A stretch of DNA of 64,000 nt, taken from contig CANMZA010000001.1 in assembly GCA_947502305.1 (NCBI GenBank), positions 1,240,001 to 1,304,000 on the forward strand, given 5' to 3'. The position numbers and the translations under genes are program-made. The notes below the pieces were generated by a model that was not told where the DNA came from, made no database searches, and was given only the letters and a program-made list of their open reading frames with translations. This DNA is from an uncultured Erythrobacter sp. GTDB lineage: Bacteria > Pseudomonadota > Alphaproteobacteria > Sphingomonadales > Sphingomonadaceae. Positions 19,601-26,447 of the stretch are shown piece after piece (position 1 is the first letter of the stretch; each line of letters starts with the position of its first letter).

Positions 19601-19720
19601 GACTTCGGGGAAGAGATCGACGCCTAGGCGGCCAAATGAGACGATGCCGAGGACCACGAGCGATGCGATTAGCATGGTCGCAAAGACGGGCCGCCGGATT
19701 GATACGTCGGCTAACCACAT
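16607..19720 (-). CDS. RND efflux pump, inner-membrane transporter (AcrB/HAE1 type)
   Basis: 1037 residues from the ATG at 19720, which opens MWLADVSIRRPVFATMLIASLVVLG, the standard RND start and first membrane helix. The frame extends to 19801 but that part lies inside the upstream gene. The two-fold repeat of six-helix bundles with large periplasmic loops is evident. The proton-relay Asp pair is in TM4 (LLVDDAIVVVE, near residue 400), and the second half contains QIGMIALMGIVMKNGILLVDLANQYRDRG. It should export small molecules using the proton gradient. It is the last gene of a minus-strand chain, starting one base after the stop of the membrane-fusion gene. No outer-membrane channel gene is in the cassette. 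Substrate unknown. Confidence 0.95.
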   Translation of the reverse strand: MWLADVSIRRPVFATMLIASLVVLGIVSFGRLGVDLFPEVEFPYVSVTTTLPGASPGTVETEVTDIIEEQLNTISGLKQMRSISAEGVSIVNLEFELEEDADLKAQEVRDKISRLGGDLPADAEPPVIEKVDPDAAPILSVLLSGDLPIRDLTTFADEVVKERLQRVPGVGSVELVGGREREMRIWLDASAMRARGVTADDVLSAIQRENAELPGGRLVTDGRTRQFGIRTLAEATNAAEFAAIPVAYRPNGQTVRIGDVGRVEDSVEDEDSYAQLDGELGVVLEVRKQSGENTVAVAEQIRAEIENIEATASEGVNFVIARDTSRFIEQAIGDVLFDLFIAVLLVVAVTFLFLLSWRATIIVLLAIPTSIVATFVAFAAFDFTINMVTLLALTVAIGLLVDDAIVVVEAVQNDVDEGVEPTEAAHSATKRVALAVLAGTFATLAVFVPIAFMEGIVGRFFFQYGLAIVFSVSVSMLVAFTLTPAMSARLLRPEHADSGWLGRIENFHVGMRKRYERLVGWAIDRRYLVLGGALASVFIGGLFASQVPSTFMSTTDRSEFLTTVKLPLGTGISGAKEAARQVDETLREHPEVELVFVSAGSGSNPKVHELDIYVGLTHKRTRDLSQDDLMTFARDALGENVPSAREISIGEVPWVSGAGVGQTAIELIITGRDSAAINDYAQLLAGELSTQSDFVDVRSTYEGGRPELQIVVDRDRAADLGISARSLAAASRTLIGGSDAGTFNDQERRYDVRVRLDESARQSLSDVETLPLRTGQGTLVDLASVATVEVNQSAAEIERIDRSRQISVLANTAPGVPLSVAVLQVEDLLAANPPPAGLATQMEGTARRLAETSEAIIFAFGLALVALYIVLASQFNSFGQPIIIMLTAPLSFSGAYFLMWATGEEMSLFAQIGMIALMGIVMKNGILLVDLANQYRDRGDEAGAAMRSAAPERLRPVLMTALAAVFGMLPVALAQSDAAEWRNAMGFIIIGGLTTSTFLTLLVVPAAYAAASDLSGGATKLRAKIAKFRFTRTSSGA

Positions 19721-19721
19721 A

Positions 19722-20834
19722 TTAGGTTTCGCTCGCTGCGCTGCGCGGCTCGACTGGCTCGCCAGCGCGCAAAGTTGCCGGAGGGTTGAGTATGACCTCA
19801 TCTCCCTCGCTCAAACCAGATCGAACGCGAACTCTGTCGAGGTCGATACTGTCGTAGGTTATCTCGCGAAGCTGTGCCTTGCCATCCTCGACTACCAAAA
19901 CACTGGCAGAGGCGTTATCGCCTTGAATTGAGGTGCCCGGCAGGATGATTGCCTGTTCTGGCGGGACCTCAATTTGAGCGCGCGCAGCTAGTCCGGAGCT
20001 AATCCGATAACTCGGGTTGCTGATCGGAAGCCGCAGTTCAATCATTCGGCTTACCGGATCGACGCGGTCATTAATGATGTAAACGATACTGTCGAACGGC
20101 TCATCGAACCCTTCGATGAACACGCGAGCCGGCATGTTGCGACGGAAGGAGTCTACATATTCCTGCGGTGCATTTACGATGGCTGCGACGGTCCCCAGCT
20201 CTTGCAATTCAAGTGCTGCGGATTGCCCGCCCGTCGAAAAACGATTGTTGAGATAAACGCCCTCATCGACCAGTCTTGCCGTCACAACGCCGTCATAAGG
20301 TGCGCGCGTGATCGTATCACTGAGCGCCTGCCTTGCAGTCCCAAGCACGGCTTCGGCTTGGGCCTTTTGTGCACGGGCGACGGCCAACTCGGTTTCGGCA
20401 GCGTCGACTTGCGCTTTTGAAACGAAACCTCTGGGGGCCAGCGCGATCACGCGGTCATATCGGCGCTCTGCCTCAATCGCTTGTGCGTCGGTTAGATCAA
20501 CTGCCGCCTGAGCTTCTGCGACGCGCCTTTGATAATCAGCCTGACGAATTCGGAATAACGGTTGTCCGCGCGTTACTCGGTCGCCGACTTTGACGAATAT
20601 CCGTTCGACAGGCCCCTCGGCCAATGCACCAATTGCGCTGCGCTGCTTTGCCGCGATGGTGCCGAATGCCTTTACCGGCTCTGCCAAGAGTTCAGGCTTT
20701 ACGATGATCGTTTCGACTTGGCGTAGTTCTAATTGCGCCGGTTCGGTCGCATCGACAGTTTCCGAGCTGTCCGAACACGCTGCCAGAGCGAGCGCACAAA
20801 TGGCTAGCCAAGACAGGGCTCCGCGCCTCAGCAT
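19722..20834 (-). CDS. RND efflux membrane-fusion lipoprotein
   Basis: 370 residues with a lipoprotein signal ending in the lipobox LAAC (Cys20), so it is likely anchored in the inner membrane facing the periplasm. The order is that of HlyD/AcrA-type adaptors: barrel-sandwich half AEGPVERIFVKVGDRVTRGQPLFRI, a helical hairpin rich in Ala/Glu/Gln (residues about 105-165), the second half TITRAPYDGVVTARLVDEGVYL, a beta barrel, and a membrane-proximal end. It joins the pump to an outer-membrane channel. The start overlaps the stop of the thioesterase gene by 7 bases, indicating coupled translation. Confidence 0.94.
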   Translation of the reverse strand: MLRRGALSWLAICALALAACSDSSETVDATEPAQLELRQVETIIVKPELLAEPVKAFGTIAAKQRSAIGALAEGPVERIFVKVGDRVTRGQPLFRIRQADYQRRVAEAQAAVDLTDAQAIEAERRYDRVIALAPRGFVSKAQVDAAETELAVARAQKAQAEAVLGTARQALSDTITRAPYDGVVTARLVDEGVYLNNRFSTGGQSAALELQELGTVAAIVNAPQEYVDSFRRNMPARVFIEGFDEPFDSIVYIINDRVDPVSRMIELRLPISNPSYRISSGLAARAQIEVPPEQAIILPGTSIQGDNASASVLVVEDGKAQLREITYDSIDLDRVRVRSGLSEGDEVILNPPATLRAGEPVEPRSAASET

Positions 20835-21241
20835 GTATAGGCACCCCGGCCACTTGCTACGAGCTTGCCCTCAGGGCCAGTAATGTTTGTCTCTGCAACG
20901 GATATCTGCCGCCCAATCTTCACAATGCGCCCCGTCGCCGTGAGCGGCCCTGATGTGGCAGGACGATGATAATCGACCCTTAGATCGGCGGTTGCTTTGA
21001 CCTTCGCCCCCATCGCAAGGAGCGTGTAAAGTCCGGTAAGATCGATAAGAGCCGCCAGAACGCCCCCGTGAGCAGCGCCTAACATGGGGTTGGAAACAAT
21101 CTCATTGCGCCATGGCATTAGGAGCTGAAGCTGATCGGCTGAATGTGACTTGATCTCGACGCCCAGCCATTGATGAAAGGGCGCGATCCGCAACATTTCT
21201 TCCAGCTGTTCGCGCTCGATAATGACTGGCTCTTTGGTCAT
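20828..21241 (-). CDS. PaaI-family hotdog thioesterase
   Basis: 137 residues with the hotdog-fold pattern of PaaI-type acyl-CoA thioesterases: FHQWLGVEI, then NPMLGAAHGGVLAALIDLTG, where the HGG block is the active-site turn and the Asp follows. DLRVDYHRPA and GRIVKIGRQISVAETNI form the later strands. These enzymes hydrolyse CoA thioesters, often aromatic ones. It is coupled by a 4-base ATGA overlap to the hydrolase gene upstream and by a 7-base overlap to the fusion-protein gene downstream, so it belongs to the efflux transcription unit. A CoA-linked substrate for the pathway is an inference. Confidence 0.88.
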   Translation of the reverse strand: MTKEPVIIEREQLEEMLRIAPFHQWLGVEIKSHSADQLQLLMPWRNEIVSNPMLGAAHGGVLAALIDLTGLYTLLAMGAKVKATADLRVDYHRPATSGPLTATGRIVKIGRQISVAETNITGPEGKLVASGRGAYTC

Positions 21242-22125
21242 GTAGCCATTGCCTCCTTGCCATGATGGCGTTTGAGAAAGTCGACAATCGCCGCCGAAAA
21301 TGCATCGTTGGAATCCCCGACCACCATGTGCGTTGCACCGGCAATGTCTGTGTATTCGGCATGGGGAACCATTTGTCTCAGGTGCGCGACTGACTCCTCA
21401 GAGACGAGGTCGCTCGATCCCCCGCGAACGAGATGCAGCGGGAGCGACAGATTTGCCGCCGCCTTGCTCAACCCTTCAAACTGTCTTTCTTGATGTTCTG
21501 GGTCCAAGCGCTTTTCGCTCATTATGTTGCGGATAAATTGCGGGTCCCAATGCCAATAAAAGCGGCCATCGTCTTTTTGCCGCAAATAGTGTTTGAGGTT
21601 TCCTCCAGCCCCGCGCTTCTGGCGATGCGGCATATAACTGGCGATAATCTCTGCCGCTTCTTCCGGAGAGGCAAACCCGTGATCAATATGCTTCTCCATG
21701 AAGCCGACCACACGCATGACCCCGCTTGGCTCCATCCGGGGTGCTATGTCGACAAGAGTAAGTGAAGCGAAGCTGCCCGAAGCAAGTTCACCCTCGGCAA
21801 TCATTCCTGCAAGCCCGCCAAGCGATGCACCCACGACCGCAGGCTTGCGATCAAGCTGCGACGTTACCGCAACGAGGTCAGACGCGAAATCGCGCAGGTC
21901 ATAGGAGCCGTCTTCGGACCACGCACTGTCACCATGACCGCGCAAATCAAGCGCAATGACGCGGAAGCCAGCCGAGGTGAGCTCACCGGCGACACGTTTC
22001 CAAGCGCGGCGGGTTTGTCCACCGCCATGCGCAAGCAAGACCGGGGGAGCACTTTCGTCTCCAGAGACCTCGGCGGCGAGCTTGATCGCTTCATGGCCTC
22101 TTATGGTTTGTGCGTTGTCTGACAT
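21238..22125 (-). CDS. Alpha/beta hydrolase
   Basis: 295 residues with the alpha/beta hydrolase fold. The oxyanion strand is LLAHGGGQTRRAW, followed by ALDLRGHGDS. The nucleophile elbow is VVGASLGG with Ser101. A late Asp sits in the LVRGGSSDLV strand near residue 245, and the catalytic His in IAGATHMVVGD near 272. The class covers esterases, lactonases and C-C hydrolases; the reaction cannot be read from sequence. It is the first gene of the efflux chain and divergent from marR with a 66-base gap containing a palindromic operator. Confidence 0.9.
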   Translation of the reverse strand: MSDNAQTIRGHEAIKLAAEVSGDESAPPVLLAHGGGQTRRAWKRVAGELTSAGFRVIALDLRGHGDSAWSEDGSYDLRDFASDLVAVTSQLDRKPAVVGASLGGLAGMIAEGELASGSFASLTLVDIAPRMEPSGVMRVVGFMEKHIDHGFASPEEAAEIIASYMPHRQKRGAGGNLKHYLRQKDDGRFYWHWDPQFIRNIMSEKRLDPEHQERQFEGLSKAAANLSLPLHLVRGGSSDLVSEESVAHLRQMVPHAEYTDIAGATHMVVGDSNDAFSAAIVDFLKRHHGKEAMAT

Positions 22126-22143
22126 ATCTGTCAGTTGCTACAT

Positions 22144-22165
22144 TGTAATGCACTTTACAGTAAAG
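22144..22165. promoter_or_regulatory. Candidate MarR operator between marR and the efflux operon
   Basis: Two overlapping palindromes: TGTAA-N6-TTACA at 22144-22159, and CTTTAC-A-GTAAAG at 22153-22165. They occupy the centre of the divergent gap, the usual place for autoregulated MarR control. Binding by this MarR is inferred. Confidence 0.65.
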
Positions 22166-22191
22166 AATTTTATTTTTCTCAGGGAGCTGGT

Positions 22192-22677
22192 ATGGGTCCG
22201 GTGATGGCATCCAACTCGAAACAAGACGCTGACGCAGCCGCTGAGAGCTTTCTGACCGACACAGATCGGTTCGTCTTTCTGCTAGAGGATGTGACCTCGC
22301 GATTGCGGCGCAACTTTGATTTTTCGGTCGAACAGTTTGGCCTCACTCGCACCCAGTGGCGCACTTTGGCCTATGTCTACCGGACACCCGGAATGACCCA
22401 GACGCAGCTGGCAAAGCGGCTCGACCTTGAACGCGCAAGCATTGGTCAGGCAATCGATAGGCTTGAGAAAATGGAGCTGGTCGAACGACGAAGTGCGCAG
22501 AATGATCGGCGCGTGTGGCATGTACATCTGCTGCCTGCTGCAATCGAGTTGTTGCCAGCATTGCGCAAAGAGGCGGACGCCACCTACGAACGACTGCTCT
22601 CTGGTTTGGAGCTCAACGATCTGGAGAGCTTTGGTAACGCCTTGGCAAAGATGCGTGAGAACCTCGATATCGATTAG
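22192..22677 (+). CDS. MarR-family transcriptional regulator
   Basis: 161 residues from the ATG at 22192, which follows GGGAG at about five bases; the frame is open to 22135 but that part covers the operator. The winged helix-turn-helix is clear: LTRTQWRTLAYVYRTPGMTQTQLAKRLDLERASIGQAIDRLEKMELVERR, then the wing QNDRRVWHVHL. The C-terminal helix pairs for dimerisation. MarR proteins are usually repressors released by small phenolic or CoA-linked ligands. The position, divergent from the hydrolase-thioesterase-RND genes, indicates local control of that cassette. Confidence 0.93.
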   Translation: MGPVMASNSKQDADAAAESFLTDTDRFVFLLEDVTSRLRRNFDFSVEQFGLTRTQWRTLAYVYRTPGMTQTQLAKRLDLERASIGQAIDRLEKMELVERRSAQNDRRVWHVHLLPAAIELLPALRKEADATYERLLSGLELNDLESFGNALAKMRENLDID

Positions 22678-22750
22678 GCGCTGGTTGGCAGGTTCCGTGG
22701 CCACCAGTGGGACTGGCCTAGGTGAACTTTTGCATCTGGGTCGTTAGCGG

Positions 22751-23017
22751 TCAGTCCGCTTCTAAGCCTGAGTTCAGCTTCGCAACTTGCTTCAAAAGCT
22801 GCATCGCGGACTCCATCTCTGCCGATCGCGCGCCATGCCTCCAAGCGTTGCGATTGCCTTTCGGCGCTCCACTCCCTTTACCCCCGTGCATTCTGCATCG
22901 CCGCTGACCGCTTACCGCTGGAGATTGGCACTCCGTTCCCTTGCGTGTTTGAGCCAAGCAGCGCTGCGCTTTCGCCAGCCGTTCCGGTTGCATGGGGTTG
23001 TTCGTTGATTTCGTCAT
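22751..23017 (-). CDS. Mobile-element protein with HGG-GSGAPKGNRNA motif
   Basis: 88 residues from the ATG at 23017, with a G-run eight bases upstream. The core is CLAQTRKGTECQSPAVSGQRRCRMHGG, then GSGAPKGNRNAWRHG, a widely distributed small protein type seen in integrated elements; the Cys-x-Cys-His pattern suggests a small metal-binding knuckle. No function is established that I know of. The first 140 bases overlap, in another frame of the same strand, the end of the gene at 22878-23537. An in-frame ATG at 22993 is an alternative start. Confidence 0.75.
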   Translation of the reverse strand: MTKSTNNPMQPERLAKAQRCLAQTRKGTECQSPAVSGQRRCRMHGGKGSGAPKGNRNAWRHGARSAEMESAMQLLKQVAKLNSGLEAD

Positions 23018-23537
23018 TCGTCTGGCCCCCGGCATGGTGATGGAATTGATCTGCAATAACTGCTTGCGCTCCCTCATTGACGTGGACGTGCCGAACGGTT
23101 TGCACTCGTTGGTTGTTCAGCTTGTCCAAAGCCTCAATAGAAGCTCGGCACTGTGCTTGTGCTTTTAGGCCAAGCCGCATGTAGCTCTCCGTTGCCCCAA
23201 TATACTCGCCCATGTTCAGCGCAGCACGGCGTGCCATCTCAGTGAAAATCGCGTTGAGCGTTTCAGCTTGGGCGGCGAGCATCGCCTTGTGGGGATCAAT
23301 GTTACCTTTGCCAGCCGCTTTGCTTCTTTCAGCGATGGCCGTGAATAGTTCGGTCGTATCTTGTGCCCCAAAGCTGCCCTTACTGAACATTCGGACCGCA
23401 TTCATGGCGCTGGCGTTTGGATCAATGACAACCTCTGCCAGCCGCCGCTCTTTGCTCTTGCCCGGTTCATTTGCCACATTGAGGGTGTCTTTATTTTCCA
23501 CGCCTTTGCCCTTCGGCACATTTGAGTTTTTAGCCAT
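22878..23537 (-). CDS. Conserved mobile-element protein of unknown function
   Basis: 219 residues from the ATG at 23537; the frame runs open to 23717, but that upstream part is Cys-rich, non-conserved and overlaps the DUF3987 gene. The recognisable block is LNAIFTEMARRAALNMGEYIGATESYMRLGLKAQAQCRASIEALDKL, a helical segment I associate with short proteins located beside primase/DUF3987 genes in proteobacterial islands. The last 45 residues (after about NDEINE) are low-complexity and are encoded by DNA that also encodes the HGG protein in another frame. Function unknown. Confidence 0.75.
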   Translation of the reverse strand: MAKNSNVPKGKGVENKDTLNVANEPGKSKERRLAEVVIDPNASAMNAVRMFSKGSFGAQDTTELFTAIAERSKAAGKGNIDPHKAMLAAQAETLNAIFTEMARRAALNMGEYIGATESYMRLGLKAQAQCRASIEALDKLNNQRVQTVRHVHVNEGAQAVIADQFHHHAGGQTNDEINEQPHATGTAGESAALLGSNTQGNGVPISSGKRSAAMQNARG

Positions 23538-23680
23538 TTGACTGTGTCGCCTTTTTCTAGAGCCAATAGAGTGGCTCGGATTTCGCCAGTTGATCTTGCT
23601 ACAATCGCGACAATCGCAACAAACTGCCCGATCGAACAAAGCAGTGTCGCAAAAGTCGCAATTGTAGCAGCAGTGCAGCG

Positions 23681-25186
23681 CTAAGTTTTCGCGGCTCCTT
23701 CCCTCACAATTGCCCATGCCTCTGTCCGGGCCATCTCGCGAATAACGGCCCCCGGTTCCAGCCGCACAAGACAGCCGTGCTTTTCAAGCAGAGCGAGCGC
23801 CGCCCGCGCTTTTGGACTTTCGCGAAGTGCATTCGGTCCGCGCTGCACTACGTCGCGCACCATCACTTCGTGTTCAGGCCATTTATCCAATAGCCAACGC
23901 CGCAGGGTTTCGGCTTCGTCAATGTCTTTGGAAACCAGAGCGGCATCAGCAAGTCTGGACGCTTCTAAGAGGTAAAAACGCGCCAATTCGATTGCGCCCG
24001 CCATTGTCGCCTCTGAAACTTCATTCACCCTAAGGTTACCCCAAAGTGACAGCACACCAGCAATACGCGCGGCCTGCTCAGCAGTTTTGGACGCAGTGCC
24101 GGTGATATGTGTCATATCGCCACCTCCAGCTTGCGCCCGCTCTACTGAATTGTGATACTTCACCAACAGCATGCGCGCCCCGGCACTAAGCGGCAGACAT
24201 TGCGGCTGGAGTTCACGGGTTTCTGGGTCCATCGGCATCGGAACGGCGAGAATTGAGCGCAAACGGTTGCCGAACGCTGCAATCGCGGCGACGTCCGTTC
24301 GCTCGTTTTCATGCAGCCGCGTGCCTATGGTGCTGGTTGGTTCGCAAATCAGGAAACGTGGCAGAAACCCAGTATCGACTGCGAGAGGATCGGCCATGAA
24401 CGTCCGAGCAACCGTGGGCTGCACCATCAAGTGAACCGCAAGCCTGCGCCCATACAATGTAAAGTGCCCATCGCCGGAACGCGTCCGCCTAATCGGGTTC
24501 CCTTGCCAAAGGTCATTGAACGCAGCGAGCGACTTTTGCCGGTTCTCGCTGTTCATTGCATGGCCGCCTAAAAATTGCCCGCCTTCATCAGAAAACAGGC
24601 CAAGGCTCGGCTGGCCAAAGGCAAACAGCTTCGTAAGCCCCTCGAACGTCGGTTCGGTAACGGTCCGATCGGTTGAAGGCGGCGCTTGTGGTTCCGGTCC
24701 AAGCGCCTGCAAATTGGCAACTGCAGCGGCGCTATCCGTGCCTTTGGGCTTCTTCGCATCATTCACAATCCGATCATGCGAAGCCTTCCAGATAGTATGC
24801 TCATTCTCCCATCGCTGTTTCTCGGCAATACCGGCCTTGTCCTGTTCGCGTTCGTGCTCTCGTAGCGCTTCCATAAAAGGGGCGTCGCAAGCAGACTTTC
24901 GTTCCCCAGAGCGAGCGACTGTCAAAGCGTAGAGCGACAGCGGGCGAACGCCGCCAAGCGTCTCCACATTGGCAAAGCCTTGCACGGCAAGCGAAGCCAC
25001 CGCCAAAGCGGATTGCGCCGGTATTGCCACTGGCGCTTGCGTTTGCATTTGCACCGCTTCCACAGCCGCGCGAAGCGGTCCGAGAGCGGAAACCGGATAA
25101 GGTGAACCCGGCGGAATTGATCGCACCAGCGGTTGTGGCCCTTCCTTAGCGAAAGGCGTCTCATCTATCGTGGCCCGCGCGTTCAT
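23681..25186 (-). CDS. DUF3987 domain protein (element replication, helicase-like)
   Basis: 501 residues. The DUF3987 pattern is visible: PVSALGPLRAAVEAVQ, SALAVASLAVQGFANVE, SLYALTVARSGERKSACDAPF (a degenerate P-loop-like turn), EPTFEGLTKLFAFGQPSLGLFSDEGGQFLGG (acidic box), a GDGHFTLYGRRLAVHLMVQP block, and a helical C-terminus. Such proteins accompany Toprim primases in phages, plasmids and islands and are thought to act as the helicase partner. The start overlaps the stop of the primase gene by 4 bases. Confidence 0.85.
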   Translation of the reverse strand: MNARATIDETPFAKEGPQPLVRSIPPGSPYPVSALGPLRAAVEAVQMQTQAPVAIPAQSALAVASLAVQGFANVETLGGVRPLSLYALTVARSGERKSACDAPFMEALREHEREQDKAGIAEKQRWENEHTIWKASHDRIVNDAKKPKGTDSAAAVANLQALGPEPQAPPSTDRTVTEPTFEGLTKLFAFGQPSLGLFSDEGGQFLGGHAMNSENRQKSLAAFNDLWQGNPIRRTRSGDGHFTLYGRRLAVHLMVQPTVARTFMADPLAVDTGFLPRFLICEPTSTIGTRLHENERTDVAAIAAFGNRLRSILAVPMPMDPETRELQPQCLPLSAGARMLLVKYHNSVERAQAGGGDMTHITGTASKTAEQAARIAGVLSLWGNLRVNEVSEATMAGAIELARFYLLEASRLADAALVSKDIDEAETLRRWLLDKWPEHEVMVRDVVQRGPNALRESPKARAALALLEKHGCLVRLEPGAVIREMARTEAWAIVREGAAKT

Positions 25187-26067
25187 GCCGCCACCGCCTT
25201 TCCGGTAAGAATATCGTTGAAATCGGCCCCATCGCCGGGATCAAGTAGCGACACTTCCCACCCCAGCGCATCCGATCGACTGGCCAAGGCATGACTGGCT
25301 TCGCGGCCCGGTCGGTCGCCATCACCCGCAATAGCAAGCTGGCCCGGTTCGTGAGGCAAACGCAGCGCGCGCACCCCGCTTGTCGATAGCGCCGCCCACA
25401 CGGTCGCAGGCTGCGCTAGAAGGCCGCATAGCAGCGAAAGGCCGCTTTCTAAGCCCTCACACACAACCAACCGCGAAACGCCCTCAGAAAGTCTGACAGC
25501 GCCTCCAGCGGTCGCGCCCAGCATCAGCTTGTCACCGCTAGCCAATCCCGCCTTACCTAGCCCGTCGGATCGCAGATAAGTGCGATGCACTGCGAACCCG
25601 TCGCCGCCTTCCACCAACGCCACCATTGCCGGAAAGGGCCGCTTGGACGGCCCGTGCCAGCATTGCGGATGAAACCGCAGCGTATCTGGCAGCGGGCAGG
25701 TGATCGCTCGCCAGCGCAGATAAGTCTCCGCTGGCGTGCTCTCTATTGGCTGGGCCTCTTTCCAAAGACGCTGTGCAGCTTGCGCGCGCCGATCGGCTTT
25801 TGCCCTGCTAGCGGAGTGGCGCTTGTGGAGGTCCAACGCATCAGGCGGGCGATAGTCGCATGATCGAACGCCAGCCGCCGCCAATATGTCCAGAAAGTCG
25901 CAGCCCGCTCGTTTGCAATGCAAAAGCAATCCGGCTTCACCATCGGAGAGTGTTAAGGCATTTTGAGAGCGCCGCTTCTCTGGTTGGCAGACGGGACAGG
26001 GTGCAGCACCGTAGCTGCCATACCAGTGCCCACTGAGCGCGTGGGTCAATTCGCGTCCATCAGTCAT
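25183..26067 (-). CDS. Toprim-domain primase with CHC2-like zinc finger
   Basis: 294 residues. An N-terminal zinc finger is seen as C24-P-V-C27 and C51-x4-C56, as in DnaG-type and P4-alpha-type primases. A linker with TPAETYLRWRAI leads to the Toprim fold: RLVVCEGLESGLSLL (catalytic Glu) and LAIAGDGDRPGREASHAL (DxD). The final LDPGDGADFNDIL is typical of this group. It should synthesise primers for the element's own replication. It is coupled by ATGA overlaps on both sides, to the small gene upstream and the DUF3987 gene downstream. Confidence 0.88.
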   Translation of the reverse strand: MTDGRELTHALSGHWYGSYGAAPCPVCQPEKRRSQNALTLSDGEAGLLLHCKRAGCDFLDILAAAGVRSCDYRPPDALDLHKRHSASRAKADRRAQAAQRLWKEAQPIESTPAETYLRWRAITCPLPDTLRFHPQCWHGPSKRPFPAMVALVEGGDGFAVHRTYLRSDGLGKAGLASGDKLMLGATAGGAVRLSEGVSRLVVCEGLESGLSLLCGLLAQPATVWAALSTSGVRALRLPHEPGQLAIAGDGDRPGREASHALASRSDALGWEVSLLDPGDGADFNDILTGKAVAA

Positions 26068-26255
26068 TGCGCGCTCCCCTCAAACACTATCGCTGCGAGC
26101 ATCGCGGCCCGCGTTGGCGGGACCGCATGGGACAGCATCAAGAATTGCGCGCGCTGCGCATCAAGCGTATGAAGTTCGGGCGAAGGGCTACCATATCCAA
26201 CGCATGAAGCCCCGCCGGTTGCCGCCAGCGGGGTTTCTTTTTTGAGAGGGGACAT
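26064..26255 (-). CDS. Small protein of the island replication module
   Basis: 63 residues, soluble, unknown function. It lies between the AlpA-like gene (3 bases upstream) and the primase gene, whose start it overlaps by 4 bases, so its translation looks coupled. The C-terminal half (LMLSHAVPPTRAAMLAAIVFEG) could form a helix-turn-helix-like pair; I recall similar small genes at this position in other sphingomonad islands, unverified. Confidence 0.65.
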   Translation of the reverse strand: MSPLKKETPLAATGGASCVGYGSPSPELHTLDAQRAQFLMLSHAVPPTRAAMLAAIVFEGSAQ

Positions 26256-26258
26256 AGA

Positions 26259-26447
26259 TCAAGCCTCCCCTTCAATCAGCGCGCGCAAGCTTGCGGCTGG
26301 AATGATGGTGCGCTTGCCAATCTTGCGGGATTCGAGTCGGCCCTCTTTAATGAGAGCGTAGAGGCGGGTGCGCCCGATACTGGAAACGAGGCAGGCATCT
26401 GCCACGCTGTAAGCGAGAGGTTCTGGGGTTATAGGTGGTGTTTGCAT
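26259..26447 (-). CDS. AlpA/excisionase-type helix-turn-helix protein
   Basis: 62 residues from the ATG at 26447. The sequence LAYSVADACLVSSIGRTRLYALIKEGRLESRKIGKRTIIPAASLRALIEG is the MerR-like winged HTH used by AlpA-type regulators and excisionases. The frame is open to 26708, but that extension covers a repeated operator-like sequence and has no similarity, so I reject it. Such proteins control integrase direction or replication genes in P4-like elements. It heads the replication chain. It could act as directionality factor, as transcription factor, or both. Confidence 0.85.
   Translation of the reverse strand: MQTPPITPEPLAYSVADACLVSSIGRTRLYALIKEGRLESRKIGKRTIIPAASLRALIEGEA

Noticed and set aside
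16607..20834. Calling the RND pump a known antibiotic-resistance pump
   Set aside because: The family is clear, but nothing in the sequence reveals the substrate; the enzymes in the operon point elsewhere.
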